A stretch of 64,000 nt of DNA, taken from the NCBI GenBank assembly GCA_017458845.1, contig JAFSZY010000005.1:1-64000 (forward strand). Reading direction: 5' to 3'. This DNA is from Ruminococcus sp. GTDB lineage: Bacteria; Bacillota; Clostridia; Oscillospirales; Acutalibacteraceae. Made by a program: the position numbers and the translations under genes. The notes beneath the pieces were generated by a model. The model saw only the letters and a program-made list of their open reading frames with translations, was not told where the DNA came from and ran no database searches. Below, in pieces: positions 25,811-34,759 of the stretch (its first letter is position 1; each line of letters opens with the position of its first letter).

Positions 25811-26353
25811 TTACTTAGGAAATACGGGAAGCTTATCCAAAAAGATAATATCGTCGCGATTGGCGGCGTCGCCCTCGGCGAGAACCGTCACTTTTCCTAC
25901 AGCATTACCGCCCGCCTTTTCAACGAGCTGTTCAAGCGCAATTAAGCTCTCTCCTGTGGAAATAACGTCGTCCACAATGATAACTCTCTTGCCTTTAATC
26001 TTGTTTATATCGTCAGTTCCGATATAAAGTCTCTGTACGGACAGAGTTGTGATTGAGCGCACCTCTACCTGAACATACTCGGGCATATACACCTTTAAGC
26101 CCTTGCGCGCGACAACATAATCCTTGCCCGACTGACGGGCCATCTCGTAGCCAAGCGGAATACCCTTTGCCTCGGCTGTAACGATAATGTCAAACTCGGG
26201 ACATTTCTTTAGAAGCTCCCTTGCGGAAGCTATTGTCACCTCAACGTCGCCGAACATAATAAACGCGGCGATATCCAAATCATCACTGACCTCGCAAAGC
26301 GGAAGCTCACGCTCACAGCCCGCGATTGTCATTTTATAAGTTTTCTTATCCAT
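25811..26353 (-). CDS. Adenine phosphoribosyltransferase-like protein
   Basis: 180 residues, type I phosphoribosyltransferase fold. The PRPP motif is RVIIVDDVISTGESL, and DIIVTAEAKGIPLGYEMARQSGKDYVVARKG matches the Apt/Xpt group. It probably joins a purine base to PRPP in salvage; a regulatory role is also possible in Clostridia homologues. The start follows GAGGAGGAAATAAAGG, which lies at the end of shared-leader copy C. comEC starts 12 bp downstream, so the genes are likely co-transcribed. Confidence 0.85.
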   Translation of the reverse strand: MDKKTYKMTIAGCERELPLCEVSDDLDIAAFIMFGDVEVTIASARELLKKCPEFDIIVTAEAKGIPLGYEMARQSGKDYVVARKGLKVYMPEYVQVEVRSITTLSVQRLYIGTDDINKIKGKRVIIVDDVISTGESLIALEQLVEKAGGNAVGKVTVLAEGDAANRDDIIFLDKLPVFPK

Positions 26354-26359
26354 TCCTTT

Positions 26360-26432
26360 ATTTCCTCCTCGTTAAACGCAAGCTGCTCCTGTCTGAGGCT
26401 TTTATCCCCCATAACGCAGCTTTCCTAAAGGA
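26360..26432 (-). promoter_or_regulatory. Shared leader element, copy C
   Basis: Minus strand TTTAGGAAAGCTGC, TTATGGGGGATAA, GGAGCAGCTTGCG, AACGAGGAGG. AAGCTGC and GCAGCTT pair perfectly (7 bp), with GGGG/CCTC inside. It directly precedes the phosphoribosyltransferase gene and supplies its ribosome binding site. Confidence 0.55.
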
Positions 26433-26439
26433 CTTTTTC

Positions 26440-26775
26440 TTAAGCCATCTTTCCTAAAACTTTTCCGCCCATAAGGTGGAAGTGGATGTGGAACACTGTC
26501 TGTCCCGCGTCGGGACCGCAGTTATTTACAATGCGGTAGCCGTTCTCCAGTCCGAGCGATTTGGCGATTTCGCCCGCCTTGGAAAAGATATGCGCAACAT
26601 ACTGAGCGTTTTCCTCATTGAGCTCGTCAGCGCTTGTGATATGAGCTTTGGGCACCATTACAACATGAACGGGAGCCGCGGGCTCGATATCGTAAAAAGC
26701 GAGCATTTTGTCGTCCTCGTAAACCTTTTTTGACGGAATAGAGCCGTCGATTATTTTACAAAATACACAGTCCAT
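26440..26775 (-). CDS. HIT-family nucleotide phosphoramidase (HinT-like)
   Basis: 111 residues. CVFCKIIDGSIPSKKVYEDD opens the protein; the histidine triad is HIHFHLMGG near the C-terminus. HinT proteins hydrolyse AMP-lysine and other adenylated substrates. GGAGATAAAT fixes the ATG at 26775. Confidence 0.95.
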   Translation of the reverse strand: MDCVFCKIIDGSIPSKKVYEDDKMLAFYDIEPAAPVHVVMVPKAHITSADELNEENAQYVAHIFSKAGEIAKSLGLENGYRIVNNCGPDAGQTVFHIHFHLMGGKVLGKMA

Positions 26776-26848
26776 ATTTATCTCCTTTTCAACAGCGTGA
26801 TAATTCATAAGTCCTGCCTCACACTAACGCAAGATGTAAATGAAACAA

Positions 26849-26880
26849 GTTGTCAGCAGTCAGCAGTCAGTAATCAGTGT
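26849..26880. repeat. GTCAGCAGTCAGT short tandem repeat
   Basis: GTCAGCAGTCAGCAGTCAG-type units in the gap between hinT and plsY, related to 9617-9646. The rest of the gap up to 26952 holds no gene. Confidence 0.55.
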
Positions 26881-26952
26881 TTCGGGAGGGCTTCGTCCTT
26901 ACCTATTTATTTCCTTGTTAATTATAATACCGTGTATGGAAAATTTCAATAA

Positions 26953-27657
26953 TTATTTTTTTGCGGTGATTTTCTTTTCCTCGCCTCTTATCAGTCTGCC
27001 GATATTAGACGAGTGTTTTATAACTACAAACACACAGATTCCGAGCGCGGCAAGTGTACAAAGCGGAACGTAAAGCCACGGATAGCCGTTAGGCAAGTCA
27101 AAGAAGAACGTCAGAACAAACGTATACACGGGGAACATACAAGCGCAGATAATACTCGCGAGAGAGATAATTCTCGAGATGATAAACACGAGCAAAAATG
27201 TTCCCAGAATCAACAGGAACACGCGCCAGTCAGCCACAAGCATCATACCCGCGGCGGTGACTATGCCCTTGCCGCCCTTGAAGTGAAAGTAAACGGGGAA
27301 GCTGTGACCGAGAATACAGAAAAAACCGCATATATACATACCGATTCTTATAACCGCGACGGCGTTTTCGGAGCTGCCGGCGGCAATACTGAACAGCCAG
27401 CCGCCACACGCTACGGCTATAACAGATTTGAGCAAATCACACACAATCGTGAGTATCGCGGGCACCTTTCCCACGGAACGCAGAACATTCGTAAACCCCG
27501 CGTTGCCGCTGCCCATCTCGCGGATATCTTCCTTGCCTTTTGTGAAAATCTTGGTGACAATTACCGCGGTGTTCACGCTGCCAAGCAGGTAAGCGATAAC
27601 AACGGCAATCAAAACAAGATACCAATTTGCGCTCAAAAAGCTCATCATTCCGCTCAT
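26953..27657 (-). CDS. plsY: Glycerol-3-phosphate acyltransferase PlsY
   Basis: 234 residues, about six membrane helices. It acylates glycerol-3-phosphate from acyl-phosphate, the first step of phospholipid synthesis. AYLLGSVNTAVIVTKI, GSGNAGFTNVLRSVGK and HSFPVYFHFKGGKGIVTAAG are the three active-site motifs. It overlaps der by 4 bp; der-plsY order is common in Clostridia. Confidence 0.96.
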   Translation of the reverse strand: MSGMMSFLSANWYLVLIAVVIAYLLGSVNTAVIVTKIFTKGKEDIREMGSGNAGFTNVLRSVGKVPAILTIVCDLLKSVIAVACGGWLFSIAAGSSENAVAVIRIGMYICGFFCILGHSFPVYFHFKGGKGIVTAAGMMLVADWRVFLLILGTFLLVFIISRIISLASIICACMFPVYTFVLTFFFDLPNGYPWLYVPLCTLAALGICVFVVIKHSSNIGRLIRGEEKKITAKK

Positions 27658-28979
27658 TTTTTCTCTCCCCTTTCACGGATTATCATTCTTATAGGCGTAC
27701 CGTCGAGAGCGAACGTCTCGCGGATACGGTTTTCAATGTATCTCTGATATGAAAAATGGAACAAGTCCTTGCTGTTGCAGAAACACACAAACGCGGGGGG
27801 CTTAACCGAAGCTTGGGTGATATAGAAGATTTTGAGCCTTCTTCCCTTGTCGGTAGGCGGCTGAACACGCGTAGTAATCTGGGCGAGCAACTCATTGAGA
27901 GTACCCGTCTTAATGCGTGTAGCGCTGTTGGCGGCAACAGCGGTAACAGTCCTTAGAAGTTGGTCAACCCTCTGACCTGTTTTAGCCGAAATATACACAA
28001 CGGGAGCCCACGGCATAAACGCGAAGTCAACCGCAATCTTCTTGTTAAAGCTGCTCATAGTCTTGTCGTTCTTCTCGATAGCGTCCCACTTGTTGACAGC
28101 TATGACGCACGCTTTGCCCGCGTCGAGGGCGAGCCCCGCAACCTTGGTGTCCTGTTCGGTACAGCCGATTTCGGCGTCAATCATAATAACGCACACGTCG
28201 CTGCGCTCAATAGCCATCTTGGCTCTTATTATACTGTATTTTTCAATATCATCTACTATTCTGCTCTTGCGCCTGAGACCCGCGGTATCGATGAAGGTGT
28301 ATGTGCCTTCCTTTGTTTCTACCTTTGTGTCTATGCTGTCACGGGTAGTGCCAGCCACGTCAGACACAATAACCCTGTCCTCTTTCGTAAGGTAGTTTAC
28401 AAGAGAGCTCTTGCCGACGTTGGGTTTGCCGATAACTGCAACGTTGATTATGCTGTCGTCCTCATCCGATGAATCTTCCTCGGGCAAATGGCTGAACACC
28501 TCGTCGAGCAAATCGCCCGTTCCGTGACCGTGTACCGCTGAAACCTGTACAGGGTCGCCGATACCGAGATTATAGAACTCATAGAACTCGGGACGGGGGT
28601 CGCCTATCTGGTCGCATTTATTGACGCAGAGCACGAGCGGTTTGCCGGATTTCTGGAGCATTTCGGCTACGTCCATATCGGTAGCAACAAGCCCCGCCTT
28701 CATATCCGTCACGAGGATTATCACGTGAGCGGTTTCTATGGCGAGCTGAGCCTGACGCCGCATCTGCGAGAGTATGATATCATCGGATTTTGGCTCGATA
28801 CCTCCCGTATCAATCACGATAGCCTTTCGGTTCTGCCATTCAAGCTCGCCGTAAATCCTGTCGCGTGTTACGCCCGGGGTATCGTCAACAATTGACAGCC
28901 TCTGCCCTATTAACTTGTTGAACAGTGTAGACTTGCCGACGTTCGGTCTGCCTACAATAGCAATTACAGGTAGCGCCAT
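27654..28979 (-). CDS. der: Ribosome-assembly GTPase Der (EngA)
   Basis: 441 residues with two GTPase domains in tandem (GRPNVGKSTLFNKLIG, DTPGVTRD, NKCD; GKPNVGKSSLVNYL, DVAGTTRD, NKWD) and a C-terminal KH-like domain. Needed for 50S subunit assembly. The start follows GAGGAGAATATAAAA at the end of shared-leader copy D. Confidence 0.98.
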   Translation of the reverse strand: MALPVIAIVGRPNVGKSTLFNKLIGQRLSIVDDTPGVTRDRIYGELEWQNRKAIVIDTGGIEPKSDDIILSQMRRQAQLAIETAHVIILVTDMKAGLVATDMDVAEMLQKSGKPLVLCVNKCDQIGDPRPEFYEFYNLGIGDPVQVSAVHGHGTGDLLDEVFSHLPEEDSSDEDDSIINVAVIGKPNVGKSSLVNYLTKEDRVIVSDVAGTTRDSIDTKVETKEGTYTFIDTAGLRRKSRIVDDIEKYSIIRAKMAIERSDVCVIMIDAEIGCTEQDTKVAGLALDAGKACVIAVNKWDAIEKNDKTMSSFNKKIAVDFAFMPWAPVVYISAKTGQRVDQLLRTVTAVAANSATRIKTGTLNELLAQITTRVQPPTDKGRRLKIFYITQASVKPPAFVCFCNSKDLFHFSYQRYIENRIRETFALDGTPIRMIIRERGEKK

Positions 28980-28982
28980 TTT

Positions 28983-29056
28983 TATATTCTCCTCGTCATC
29001 ACAGTCTGCTCATGTTTAGGGTACATATCCCCCATACATTCGCTTCCTCACTGACT
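28983..29056 (-). promoter_or_regulatory. Shared leader element, copy D (before der)
   Basis: Minus strand GTCAGTGAGGAAGC, GTATGGGGGATATG, GAGCAG, GACGAGGAG. The outer-stem bases differ from copies A-C, but GGGG/CCC in the centre and the distance to the ribosome binding site are kept. Confidence 0.5.
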
Positions 29057-29068
29057 TTGGTTTAATTC

Positions 29069-30373
29069 TCAATTCGGTTTTATGATTTCTCTGACAACAG
29101 CCTCGCCGCTGTTGTCGGTTACTTTTACAATAATATTCAACTGTTCGCGGACGTCGTCAACGCTCACATCGTCGAGGAAAACATCCCCCTCAAACCTGAG
29201 CATACAGGACGGTATCAGCAGTTTATCGCCGAGCTCCTCGCCTTTGAGCTGATTAATCAAATCGCCGCCCGTCACAAGCCCTGTCACGTCAATCTGTCCG
29301 CCAAAAAACTCATTTTTAATCTTGCGGATATTTATTTTAATATTCGGATATTTTTCGTTTATCTTGTAGAGAGTTTTCTTCAGCTCCTCATAGGTACACT
29401 CCCCGCAAGCAACTGTTACGGTGTGGTTGAGGGTACTGTCGGGCTCCAAATCCTCCAGCGCGAACTCAACTTCCTCCCTGAGCAAAGTCACCAGCCCGAC
29501 GCCGTTTTCAAGCGCGGGATAGCCTTCGTAATATTCTGGGGTCGGCAGCTCTCTGCCCGCCTTGATATAAAACTCGTCAGCCGCGTAAACCGTGCGTCTG
29601 CCGTACTTTTCCTTGAACCTGTCGCCGAAGTTCTCGATAATATCAAGCGTTTGCGCGGCGGTCTCACTGGTATAAGGAGTGAGCTTAAAGAGGTTCTCCC
29701 TGTAACCCGTAAGTCCCACAGGCACAACAGCCACGCATTGAACGCCGAGCTGTTCCAAATCCGTAAGAGAACGCTTGAGTTCCTCGCCGTCGTTAATCCC
29801 GGGGCACGCGACAATCTGACAGTTTATCATCAGCCCCGCCTCGGAAAATCTCCTCAGCGCCGAGAGCGCGTCTCCCGCGAAGCGGTTGTTCATCATCTTG
29901 CATCTCAGCTCGGGGTTTGTAGTGTGCACGGACACATTTATCGGGCTGATACGCATTTTGATAATCCTGCTGATTTCGTGCTCGGTGAGATTGGTCAGGG
30001 TAATATAGTTGCCGAACAAGAACGACAGTCTGCTGTCGTCATCCTTAAAGTAGAGCGACTTTCTCATACCCTTGGGCAGTTGATCTATAAAGCAGAATAT
30101 GCACTTGTTCTTGCAGGAATGCTCCTTATCCATAAGGTATGAGTCAAACTCGAACCCGAGCTCCTCGTATTCTTCTTTTTTTATTTTAATTTTTTTAGTT
30201 TTGCCGTCGGGCTTTTTAATCACAAGCTCAAGCTTTTTGTTTACCTGATAAAACCGATAATCCAGCACGTCAACAATCTCGTTGCCGTTTATCGAAATAA
30301 GGACGTCGCCTGAATCAGCGCCCTTCTTAAAAGCGCGGCTTTTGGGATTGACTTCTTTAATTGTAACAGCCAT
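29069..30373 (-). CDS. DUF512 protein with PDZ and radical-SAM-like domains
   Basis: 434 residues from ATG 30373 (GGAGG upstream). An N-terminal PDZ-like domain (VNPKSRAFKKGADSGDVLISINGNEI) is followed by an iron-sulphur motif CKNKCIFCFIDQLP, a radical SAM-like barrel and the DUF512 domain. Function unknown. Proteins of this type lie beside der in many Clostridia, as here, which hints at a role in ribosome or RNA maturation. Confidence 0.9.
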   Translation of the reverse strand: MAVTIKEVNPKSRAFKKGADSGDVLISINGNEIVDVLDYRFYQVNKKLELVIKKPDGKTKKIKIKKEEYEELGFEFDSYLMDKEHSCKNKCIFCFIDQLPKGMRKSLYFKDDDSRLSFLFGNYITLTNLTEHEISRIIKMRISPINVSVHTTNPELRCKMMNNRFAGDALSALRRFSEAGLMINCQIVACPGINDGEELKRSLTDLEQLGVQCVAVVPVGLTGYRENLFKLTPYTSETAAQTLDIIENFGDRFKEKYGRRTVYAADEFYIKAGRELPTPEYYEGYPALENGVGLVTLLREEVEFALEDLEPDSTLNHTVTVACGECTYEELKKTLYKINEKYPNIKINIRKIKNEFFGGQIDVTGLVTGGDLINQLKGEELGDKLLIPSCMLRFEGDVFLDDVSVDDVREQLNIIVKVTDNSGEAVVREIIKPN

Positions 30374-30410
30374 ACCGCGCCTCCGTTCGCTGGATATATT
30401 AAACAAACAA

Positions 30411-30434
30411 GGGCTGTCGTAAACGCGACAGCCC
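30411..30434 (-). terminator. Terminator after rpmF
   Basis: Minus strand GGGCTGTCG, loop, CGACAGCCC, then TTGTTTGTTT. It would partly insulate the yceD-rpmF unit from the DUF512 gene. Confidence 0.7.
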
Positions 30435-30448
30435 GAGTGGTAAATTAA

Positions 30449-30646
30449 TTACTTTTTAGATGTTGCGTCTTCCATAACAACAACCTGTCTGCCCTTGTAC
30501 ATTCCGCAGTTTGTGCAAGCCTTATGAGCAGCTGTCAAAGCGCCGCAGTTGGGACAAGTTGTAAGAGCGGGAGCGTCGAGCTTATAGTTAGCCGAACGTC
30601 TTGTGCTTTTTCTTTTGTGAGAAGTTTTTCCGGTAGGTACTGCCAT
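30449..30646 (-). CDS. rpmF: 50S ribosomal protein L32
   Basis: 65 residues: MAVPTGKTSHKRKSTRR start and a four-Cys zinc ribbon CPNC...CTNC, so it is the zinc-binding (C+) form. It follows the yceD-like gene, the usual pairing. Confidence 0.97.
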   Translation of the reverse strand: MAVPTGKTSHKRKSTRRSANYKLDAPALTTCPNCGALTAAHKACTNCGMYKGRQVVVMEDATSKK

Positions 30647-30673
30647 TGTTATTCCTCCTTAATACTGTGTATA

Positions 30674-31168
30674 CTAATCAATTAACTGTTTCAGGATTTC
30701 CAGTCTCGAGTCAATGTTTTCATTGTCGCAGCCGCAATCCCCGTCGTTGAGGTTTTTCCCGCATTTGGGACACAAGCCCTTGCAATCATCCTTGCAGAGC
30801 ATTTTGCTCGGGAGATTCAGCAAAATATCCGATATGACAACATCGTCAAGCTCAAGCGTATAATCCGGTGTTTCAATATAATCGTCATTTTCCTCGTCTA
30901 TCAACTCGGTAGCGAGCCCGTGAGCAAACGATAGCTCCATCGGCTTTGTAATAGGAACAAAGCACCTGTCGCAGCGGGTGGTATAATCAAAAACCGCTTT
31001 TACGTTCAGCTCTACGACCCCTGCCCGATTGACCGCCGTCGCCAGAACATTGACGGGTGACTTGAATGGATAATCACCGTTGATGTCAAGCTCCGAGAGC
31101 GGCAAGGAATAGTCAAATTCCGAGCGGCTGCCGTCGTTGAGAAAGACGTCTTTCAACTTTAGAAGCAT
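30674..31168 (-). CDS. DUF177 (YceD-like) protein
   Basis: 164 residues. DUF177 proteins accompany rpmF and affect 23S rRNA or ribosome biogenesis. The C-terminus carries CKDDCKGLCPKCGKNLNDGDCGC, the typical Cys-rich motif. GGAGG before ATG 31168 sets the start; an in-frame TTG at 31180 overlaps it. Confidence 0.92.
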   Translation of the reverse strand: MLLKLKDVFLNDGSRSEFDYSLPLSELDINGDYPFKSPVNVLATAVNRAGVVELNVKAVFDYTTRCDRCFVPITKPMELSFAHGLATELIDEENDDYIETPDYTLELDDVVISDILLNLPSKMLCKDDCKGLCPKCGKNLNDGDCGCDNENIDSRLEILKQLID

Positions 31169-31209
31169 AGGAACCTCCAAGTAATACGTATATTAAAACG
31201 CTGTGTATT

Positions 31210-31238
31210 ATTTTACAAAATGAAGTGTATTTTGTCAA
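31210..31238 (-). promoter_or_regulatory. Promoter of yceD-rpmF
   Basis: Minus strand TTGACA (31233-31238), 17 bp, TAAAAT (31210-31215): near-consensus. The -35 box overlaps the stop codon of the upstream yihY-type gene. Confidence 0.85.
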
Positions 31239-32110
31239 GACTTTCTTTTAAAAAGTTTCTTCACATTTATTTCGCAGATATTGAAGCAATAAATATAGTT
31301 AATCTGTATCCCTACAGCAAAGATATAGATTGAAAAATACATCCACACCATAACAATCGCCAATGTACCCAGACTGCCGTAAATACTGAACCCGTTGAAG
31401 TAATTTACGTATACCTTTATTCCAAGCGAGAGCACAACCCAGCCTACCGAGGTTATCAGCGCACCGGGGAGCTGAACTTTCAGTAAAGCGTAGCGCTTAT
31501 CCTCTACCCTGCGCCACAAATATATTTTCATAGCAAAGGCGATAAGCAGAGTTACGACAATCAGTATAATAAAATACCTCAGCGTGTACAAAAGGTTAAC
31601 GATAAACGGCAGGTTTTTAATATTTGGTTTTATAATGCCGTCCGCGAACTCGGAAACAACAAGTCCGAGCACAGACAAAACAATCGCCAAAAACATCAGA
31701 ATAGTATAACCCATAGAAAACAATCTTTTAATGAACCAATTGTGTTCATTCGGGAGTTTATAGATTCTTCTGATTCCCTCGGTTATTGAGTAAACGCCCT
31801 TACCCGACGACCACAGCGCCAAAATAACCGTAGTAATGGCGACTCCCGTGGCGGTGGAGTAGCTCTCGTTTAAAATCGTATTTATCCATACCGTTATGGA
31901 ATTATCGAGGAAAACGCCGTCGAGTAATTTCGATACCTCGGACTGCGATATCCCAAAGTGGGCGATAATCGCCAGCGCGAATATCAAAAACGGAACAAAC
32001 GACAGAATTATAAAAAACGCCGACTGCGCCGAGATGGCGGGTATATTATCCTCGGAATTCTTTTTCAGCACACTTTTAATATTCGATATAAGAATTAAAA
32101 TCTTATTCAT
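31235..32110 (-). CDS. YihY/BrkB-family membrane protein
   Basis: 291 residues, about six membrane helices. ISAQSAFFIILSFVPFLIFALAII is the family's N-terminal signature, followed by LWSSGKGVYSITEGIRRIY and GALITSVGWVVLSLGIKVYV. Function uncertain (the RNase BN name is an error in the literature). It is last in the amino acid transporter operon, 9 bp after the ATPase gene. Confidence 0.9.
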   Translation of the reverse strand: MNKILILISNIKSVLKKNSEDNIPAISAQSAFFIILSFVPFLIFALAIIAHFGISQSEVSKLLDGVFLDNSITVWINTILNESYSTATGVAITTVILALWSSGKGVYSITEGIRRIYKLPNEHNWFIKRLFSMGYTILMFLAIVLSVLGLVVSEFADGIIKPNIKNLPFIVNLLYTLRYFIILIVVTLLIAFAMKIYLWRRVEDKRYALLKVQLPGALITSVGWVVLSLGIKVYVNYFNGFSIYGSLGTLAIVMVWMYFSIYIFAVGIQINYIYCFNICEINVKKLFKRKS

Positions 32111-32119
32111 AAAAACCCA

Positions 32120-32878
32120 TCAGCCTTGAACTTTAGCTAAAAACGCCTTTACTCTGTCATTCTTGGGATTGTCAATAACATCCTCGGGCGCGCCTTGTTC
32201 TATTATGTAGCCTTCGTCCATAAATATTACCCTGTCCGAAACATTCCTCGCAAAGTCAATCTCGTGAGTGACAATCACCATCGTCATTTTTTCAGCCGCG
32301 AGCATACGCAGCACTTTCAGAATCTCGGACGTAAGCTCGGGGTCAAGCGCGGAAGTGGGCTCGTCAAAAAAGAGAATCTTCGGGTTCAGAGCAAGCGCCC
32401 TGGCGATTGCCACACGCTGCTGCTGCCCGCCCGAAAGCTGACAGGGATAGTAGTCCTTTTTGTCGGCTATTCCCATCTGCTCAAGCAGCTTCATCGCCTC
32501 GTCTTCAACTTCTTTTTTGCCGCGCTTCTGCACATGAATGGGCGCGTCAGTAATATTCTTCAAAACCGTGTAATGCGGGAAGAGGTTAAAATTCTGGAAC
32601 ACCAAGCCGAAGTAGCTCTGGATTCTTTTAAGCTCGCGTTTACCTACGTATACAGATTTGCCGTCAACATTCTCAGCTACTGTCTCGCCGCAGTAATAAA
32701 GCGAACCCGCGTCCATTGTCTCAAGCAAAGTCGCGCATCGCAGAAGTGTCGATTTACCCGAACCCGAAGGGCCGAGCACGGACACAACCTCGCCTTCCTC
32801 TACCGAAACGGATATGTCCTTCAAAACTTCCAGATCGTCGAAGGTCTTTTTGGTATTGTTTATTTCCAATAGTTTCAC
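32120..32878 (-). CDS. Polar amino acid ABC transporter ATPase
   Basis: 252 residues. Walker [11 protein letters not shown]-loop VFQNFNLF, signature [15 protein letters not shown], Walker [15 protein letters not shown], switch His in VTHEID. Closest to GlnQ/ArtP-type ATPases. It starts with GTG at 32878 after AGGTCTT. It pairs with the permease 12 bp upstream. Confidence 0.96.
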   Translation of the reverse strand: MKLLEINNTKKTFDDLEVLKDISVSVEEGEVVSVLGPSGSGKSTLLRCATLLETMDAGSLYYCGETVAENVDGKSVYVGKRELKRIQSYFGLVFQNFNLFPHYTVLKNITDAPIHVQKRGKKEVEDEAMKLLEQMGIADKKDYYPCQLSGGQQQRVAIARALALNPKILFFDEPTSALDPELTSEILKVLRMLAAEKMTMVIVTHEIDFARNVSDRVIFMDEGYIIEQGAPEDVIDNPKNDRVKAFLAKVQG

Positions 32879-32890
32879 AATAAGACCTCC

Positions 32891-33649
32891 CTACTTCGTG
32901 TAGTAATTCATTTTCTTCTCTATTTTGCCCATAACAAAAGCGACGAGAAGGTTGAAGAAATAGTAAAAGATACCCGCTACAAACAGCGCCAGAATACTGC
33001 TTTGCGCCGCTGCAATCTGCTTTGCGAGAGTGAACATCTCAACGTATGCAATCGCGTAAGCGAGGGATGTATCCTTTACGAGAGTTATAATCTCGTTTGT
33101 AACAGGCGGCAGAACGTGACGTACCATCTGAGGGAATACAATCTTCATAAATGTCTGCCGACGAGAATAACCAAGCACCTTTGCCGCCTCGTAATGACCT
33201 TTGGAAACGGCTTCGATTCCGCTGCGGTAAATCTCGGCGAAATACGCCGCGTAATTCAGCGAAAAGCCGATAACCGCCGCGTAAAATCTGTAATCAGAGC
33301 TGAGCGGAATTTTGAAAAGATAATATGGCGCGAAGTACACTACGATAAGCTGGAGCATTAGCGGAGTTCCGCGCATCACAGAGATATAAAACTTTGTAAT
33401 CATCTCAACAACCTTGAAGCGTGAGCGTCTCGCAAAGGTCACTAAAAGTCCGATAGGCATCGAGAAAATCAAGGTCAGCGAGAACAAAATAAGCGACGCC
33501 CATATACCGTTTGAAAGGCGGCTCATTATGCTCACTATATTGTCGAGAAGCTGATTTCCCGTAACCCTTGCAAAATTAAACGAAATAAGAACAGCGGGCA
33601 CAAGCAATACAATGATTACCACAGCCGCAATGAATACTTTTTTATTCAT
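32891..33649 (-). CDS. Polar amino acid ABC transporter permease
   Basis: 252 residues, five to six membrane helices. MRGTPLMLQLIVVYF and the EAA-type loop EAAKVLGYSRRQTFMKIVFPQMVRHVLPP are the HisM/GlnP family motifs. GAGGAAATGGT precedes the ATG. Confidence 0.95.
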   Translation of the reverse strand: MNKKVFIAAVVIIVLLVPAVLISFNFARVTGNQLLDNIVSIMSRLSNGIWASLILFSLTLIFSMPIGLLVTFARRSRFKVVEMITKFYISVMRGTPLMLQLIVVYFAPYYLFKIPLSSDYRFYAAVIGFSLNYAAYFAEIYRSGIEAVSKGHYEAAKVLGYSRRQTFMKIVFPQMVRHVLPPVTNEIITLVKDTSLAYAIAYVEMFTLAKQIAAAQSSILALFVAGIFYYFFNLLVAFVMGKIEKKMNYYTK

Positions 33650-33692
33650 ACCATTTCCTCTTGTATACTAAAAGATTTATGCTGTTTGCCTA

Positions 33693-33724
33693 GAAAAAGG
33701 CTGTCCCCGAAAAAGAGACAGCCT
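33693..33724 (-). terminator. Intercistronic terminator after the binding-protein gene
   Basis: Minus strand AGGCTGTC, loop, GACAGCCT, TTTTTC. Partial termination here would yield more binding protein than permease and ATPase. Confidence 0.75.
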
Positions 33725-33739
33725 GTAATAATTGACTTA

Positions 33740-34576
33740 TTAGTCCTTACCGAGGCAAATTGCGTCCTCAAGCTTATATTTCTTTGCGATTTTAGCGAAC
33801 TTGCCGTTGTCAACAAGCTTCATCAGAGCCTTTTCAACCTTATCCTTGAGCTCGGTGTTACCCTTCTTAAAGCCGATACCGTACTGCTCTGTGGAAATCT
33901 GGTCGTCAAGAACCTTGAACTTGTCATTCTTTGCGCTTACGTTGTAGCTTGCTACGCCAATGTCCATACATACAGCGTCAACAGAACCTGCCTCGAGGTT
34001 CATAAGAGCGTCGTTGTAGTTTCCAATCTGCTGAAGCTCTGCAAAAGAAGCGGCTAACTTCTTGTTTTCCTTTGTAGCGTCGTCGCCCTGAAGAGCAGCG
34101 AGAGCCGAGGAGTCAGCCTGAACAGCTACTACCTTGCCGCTTAAGTCAGCTAACTTAGCGATATCGGAATCCTTCTTAACAACAACTACCTGAGAATTAT
34201 CTACATAAGGTACGGACCATGTGTAGTCATTCTCTCTGCCATTGATTGTAAATCCGTTCCAGATACAATCAATTGTGCCTGAGTTAAGCTCGTTATCCTT
34301 GTTGTCCCAGTCGATGGGCTGTTTTTTGAGCTCCCAGCCTAAATCGTCACAAACTGCCTGAGCAAGCTCAAGGTCAAAGCCTGTGTACTCGTTTGTCTTT
34401 TCATCAAGATAGCCGTAGGGCGGGAATTCAGCGTCAAAACCAACCGTGAAAGTTGTCTTGTCAGCTGTCGCCTCTGATTTTGCGGCGGAGCTTGAGGCGG
34501 TTTCATTGGAACCGCAGCCCGCGAATACGCAAACAGCCATAACAGCTATAAGCGCTAAAGCGATAAATCTTTTCAT
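33740..34576 (-). CDS. Amino acid ABC transporter substrate-binding lipoprotein
   Basis: 278 residues. Signal peptide and lipobox FAGC. FTVGFDAEFPPYGYLDEKTNEYTGFDLELAQAVCDDLGWEL is the family-3 solute-binding signature. Likely ligand is a polar amino acid or cystine; not resolvable by eye. AGGTGAAAACT fixes ATG 34576; an in-frame GTG at 34585 overlaps it. Confidence 0.95.
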   Translation of the reverse strand: MKRFIALALIAVMAVCVFAGCGSNETASSSAAKSEATADKTTFTVGFDAEFPPYGYLDEKTNEYTGFDLELAQAVCDDLGWELKKQPIDWDNKDNELNSGTIDCIWNGFTINGRENDYTWSVPYVDNSQVVVVKKDSDIAKLADLSGKVVAVQADSSALAALQGDDATKENKKLAASFAELQQIGNYNDALMNLEAGSVDAVCMDIGVASYNVSAKNDKFKVLDDQISTEQYGIGFKKGNTELKDKVEKALMKLVDNGKFAKIAKKYKLEDAICLGKD

Positions 34577-34617
34577 AGTTTTCACCTCATAAAAAATTAC
34601 TTTTTCAAAGCCCTATT

Positions 34618-34646
34618 ATATTAGCACATCATCACACTAAAGTCAA
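34618..34646 (-). promoter_or_regulatory. Promoter of the amino acid transporter operon
   Basis: Minus strand TTGACT (34641-34646), 17 bp, TAATAT (34618-34623). Confidence 0.65.
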
Positions 34647-34717
34647 ATAAAAACCTCAAATTCTCTGCAATGTGCATAAAACACAAATACACCTCTCCCC
34701 GATTATCGCATTTGCAC

Positions 34718-34742
34718 AAAAAAAGAGCCGCAAAAGCAGCTC
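34718..34742 (-). terminator. Terminator of the LRR-dockerin gene
   Basis: Minus strand GAGCTGC, TTTT, GCGGCTC, then seven T. Confidence 0.8.
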
Positions 34743-34759
34743 CGAAATCAGTTGTTTAT

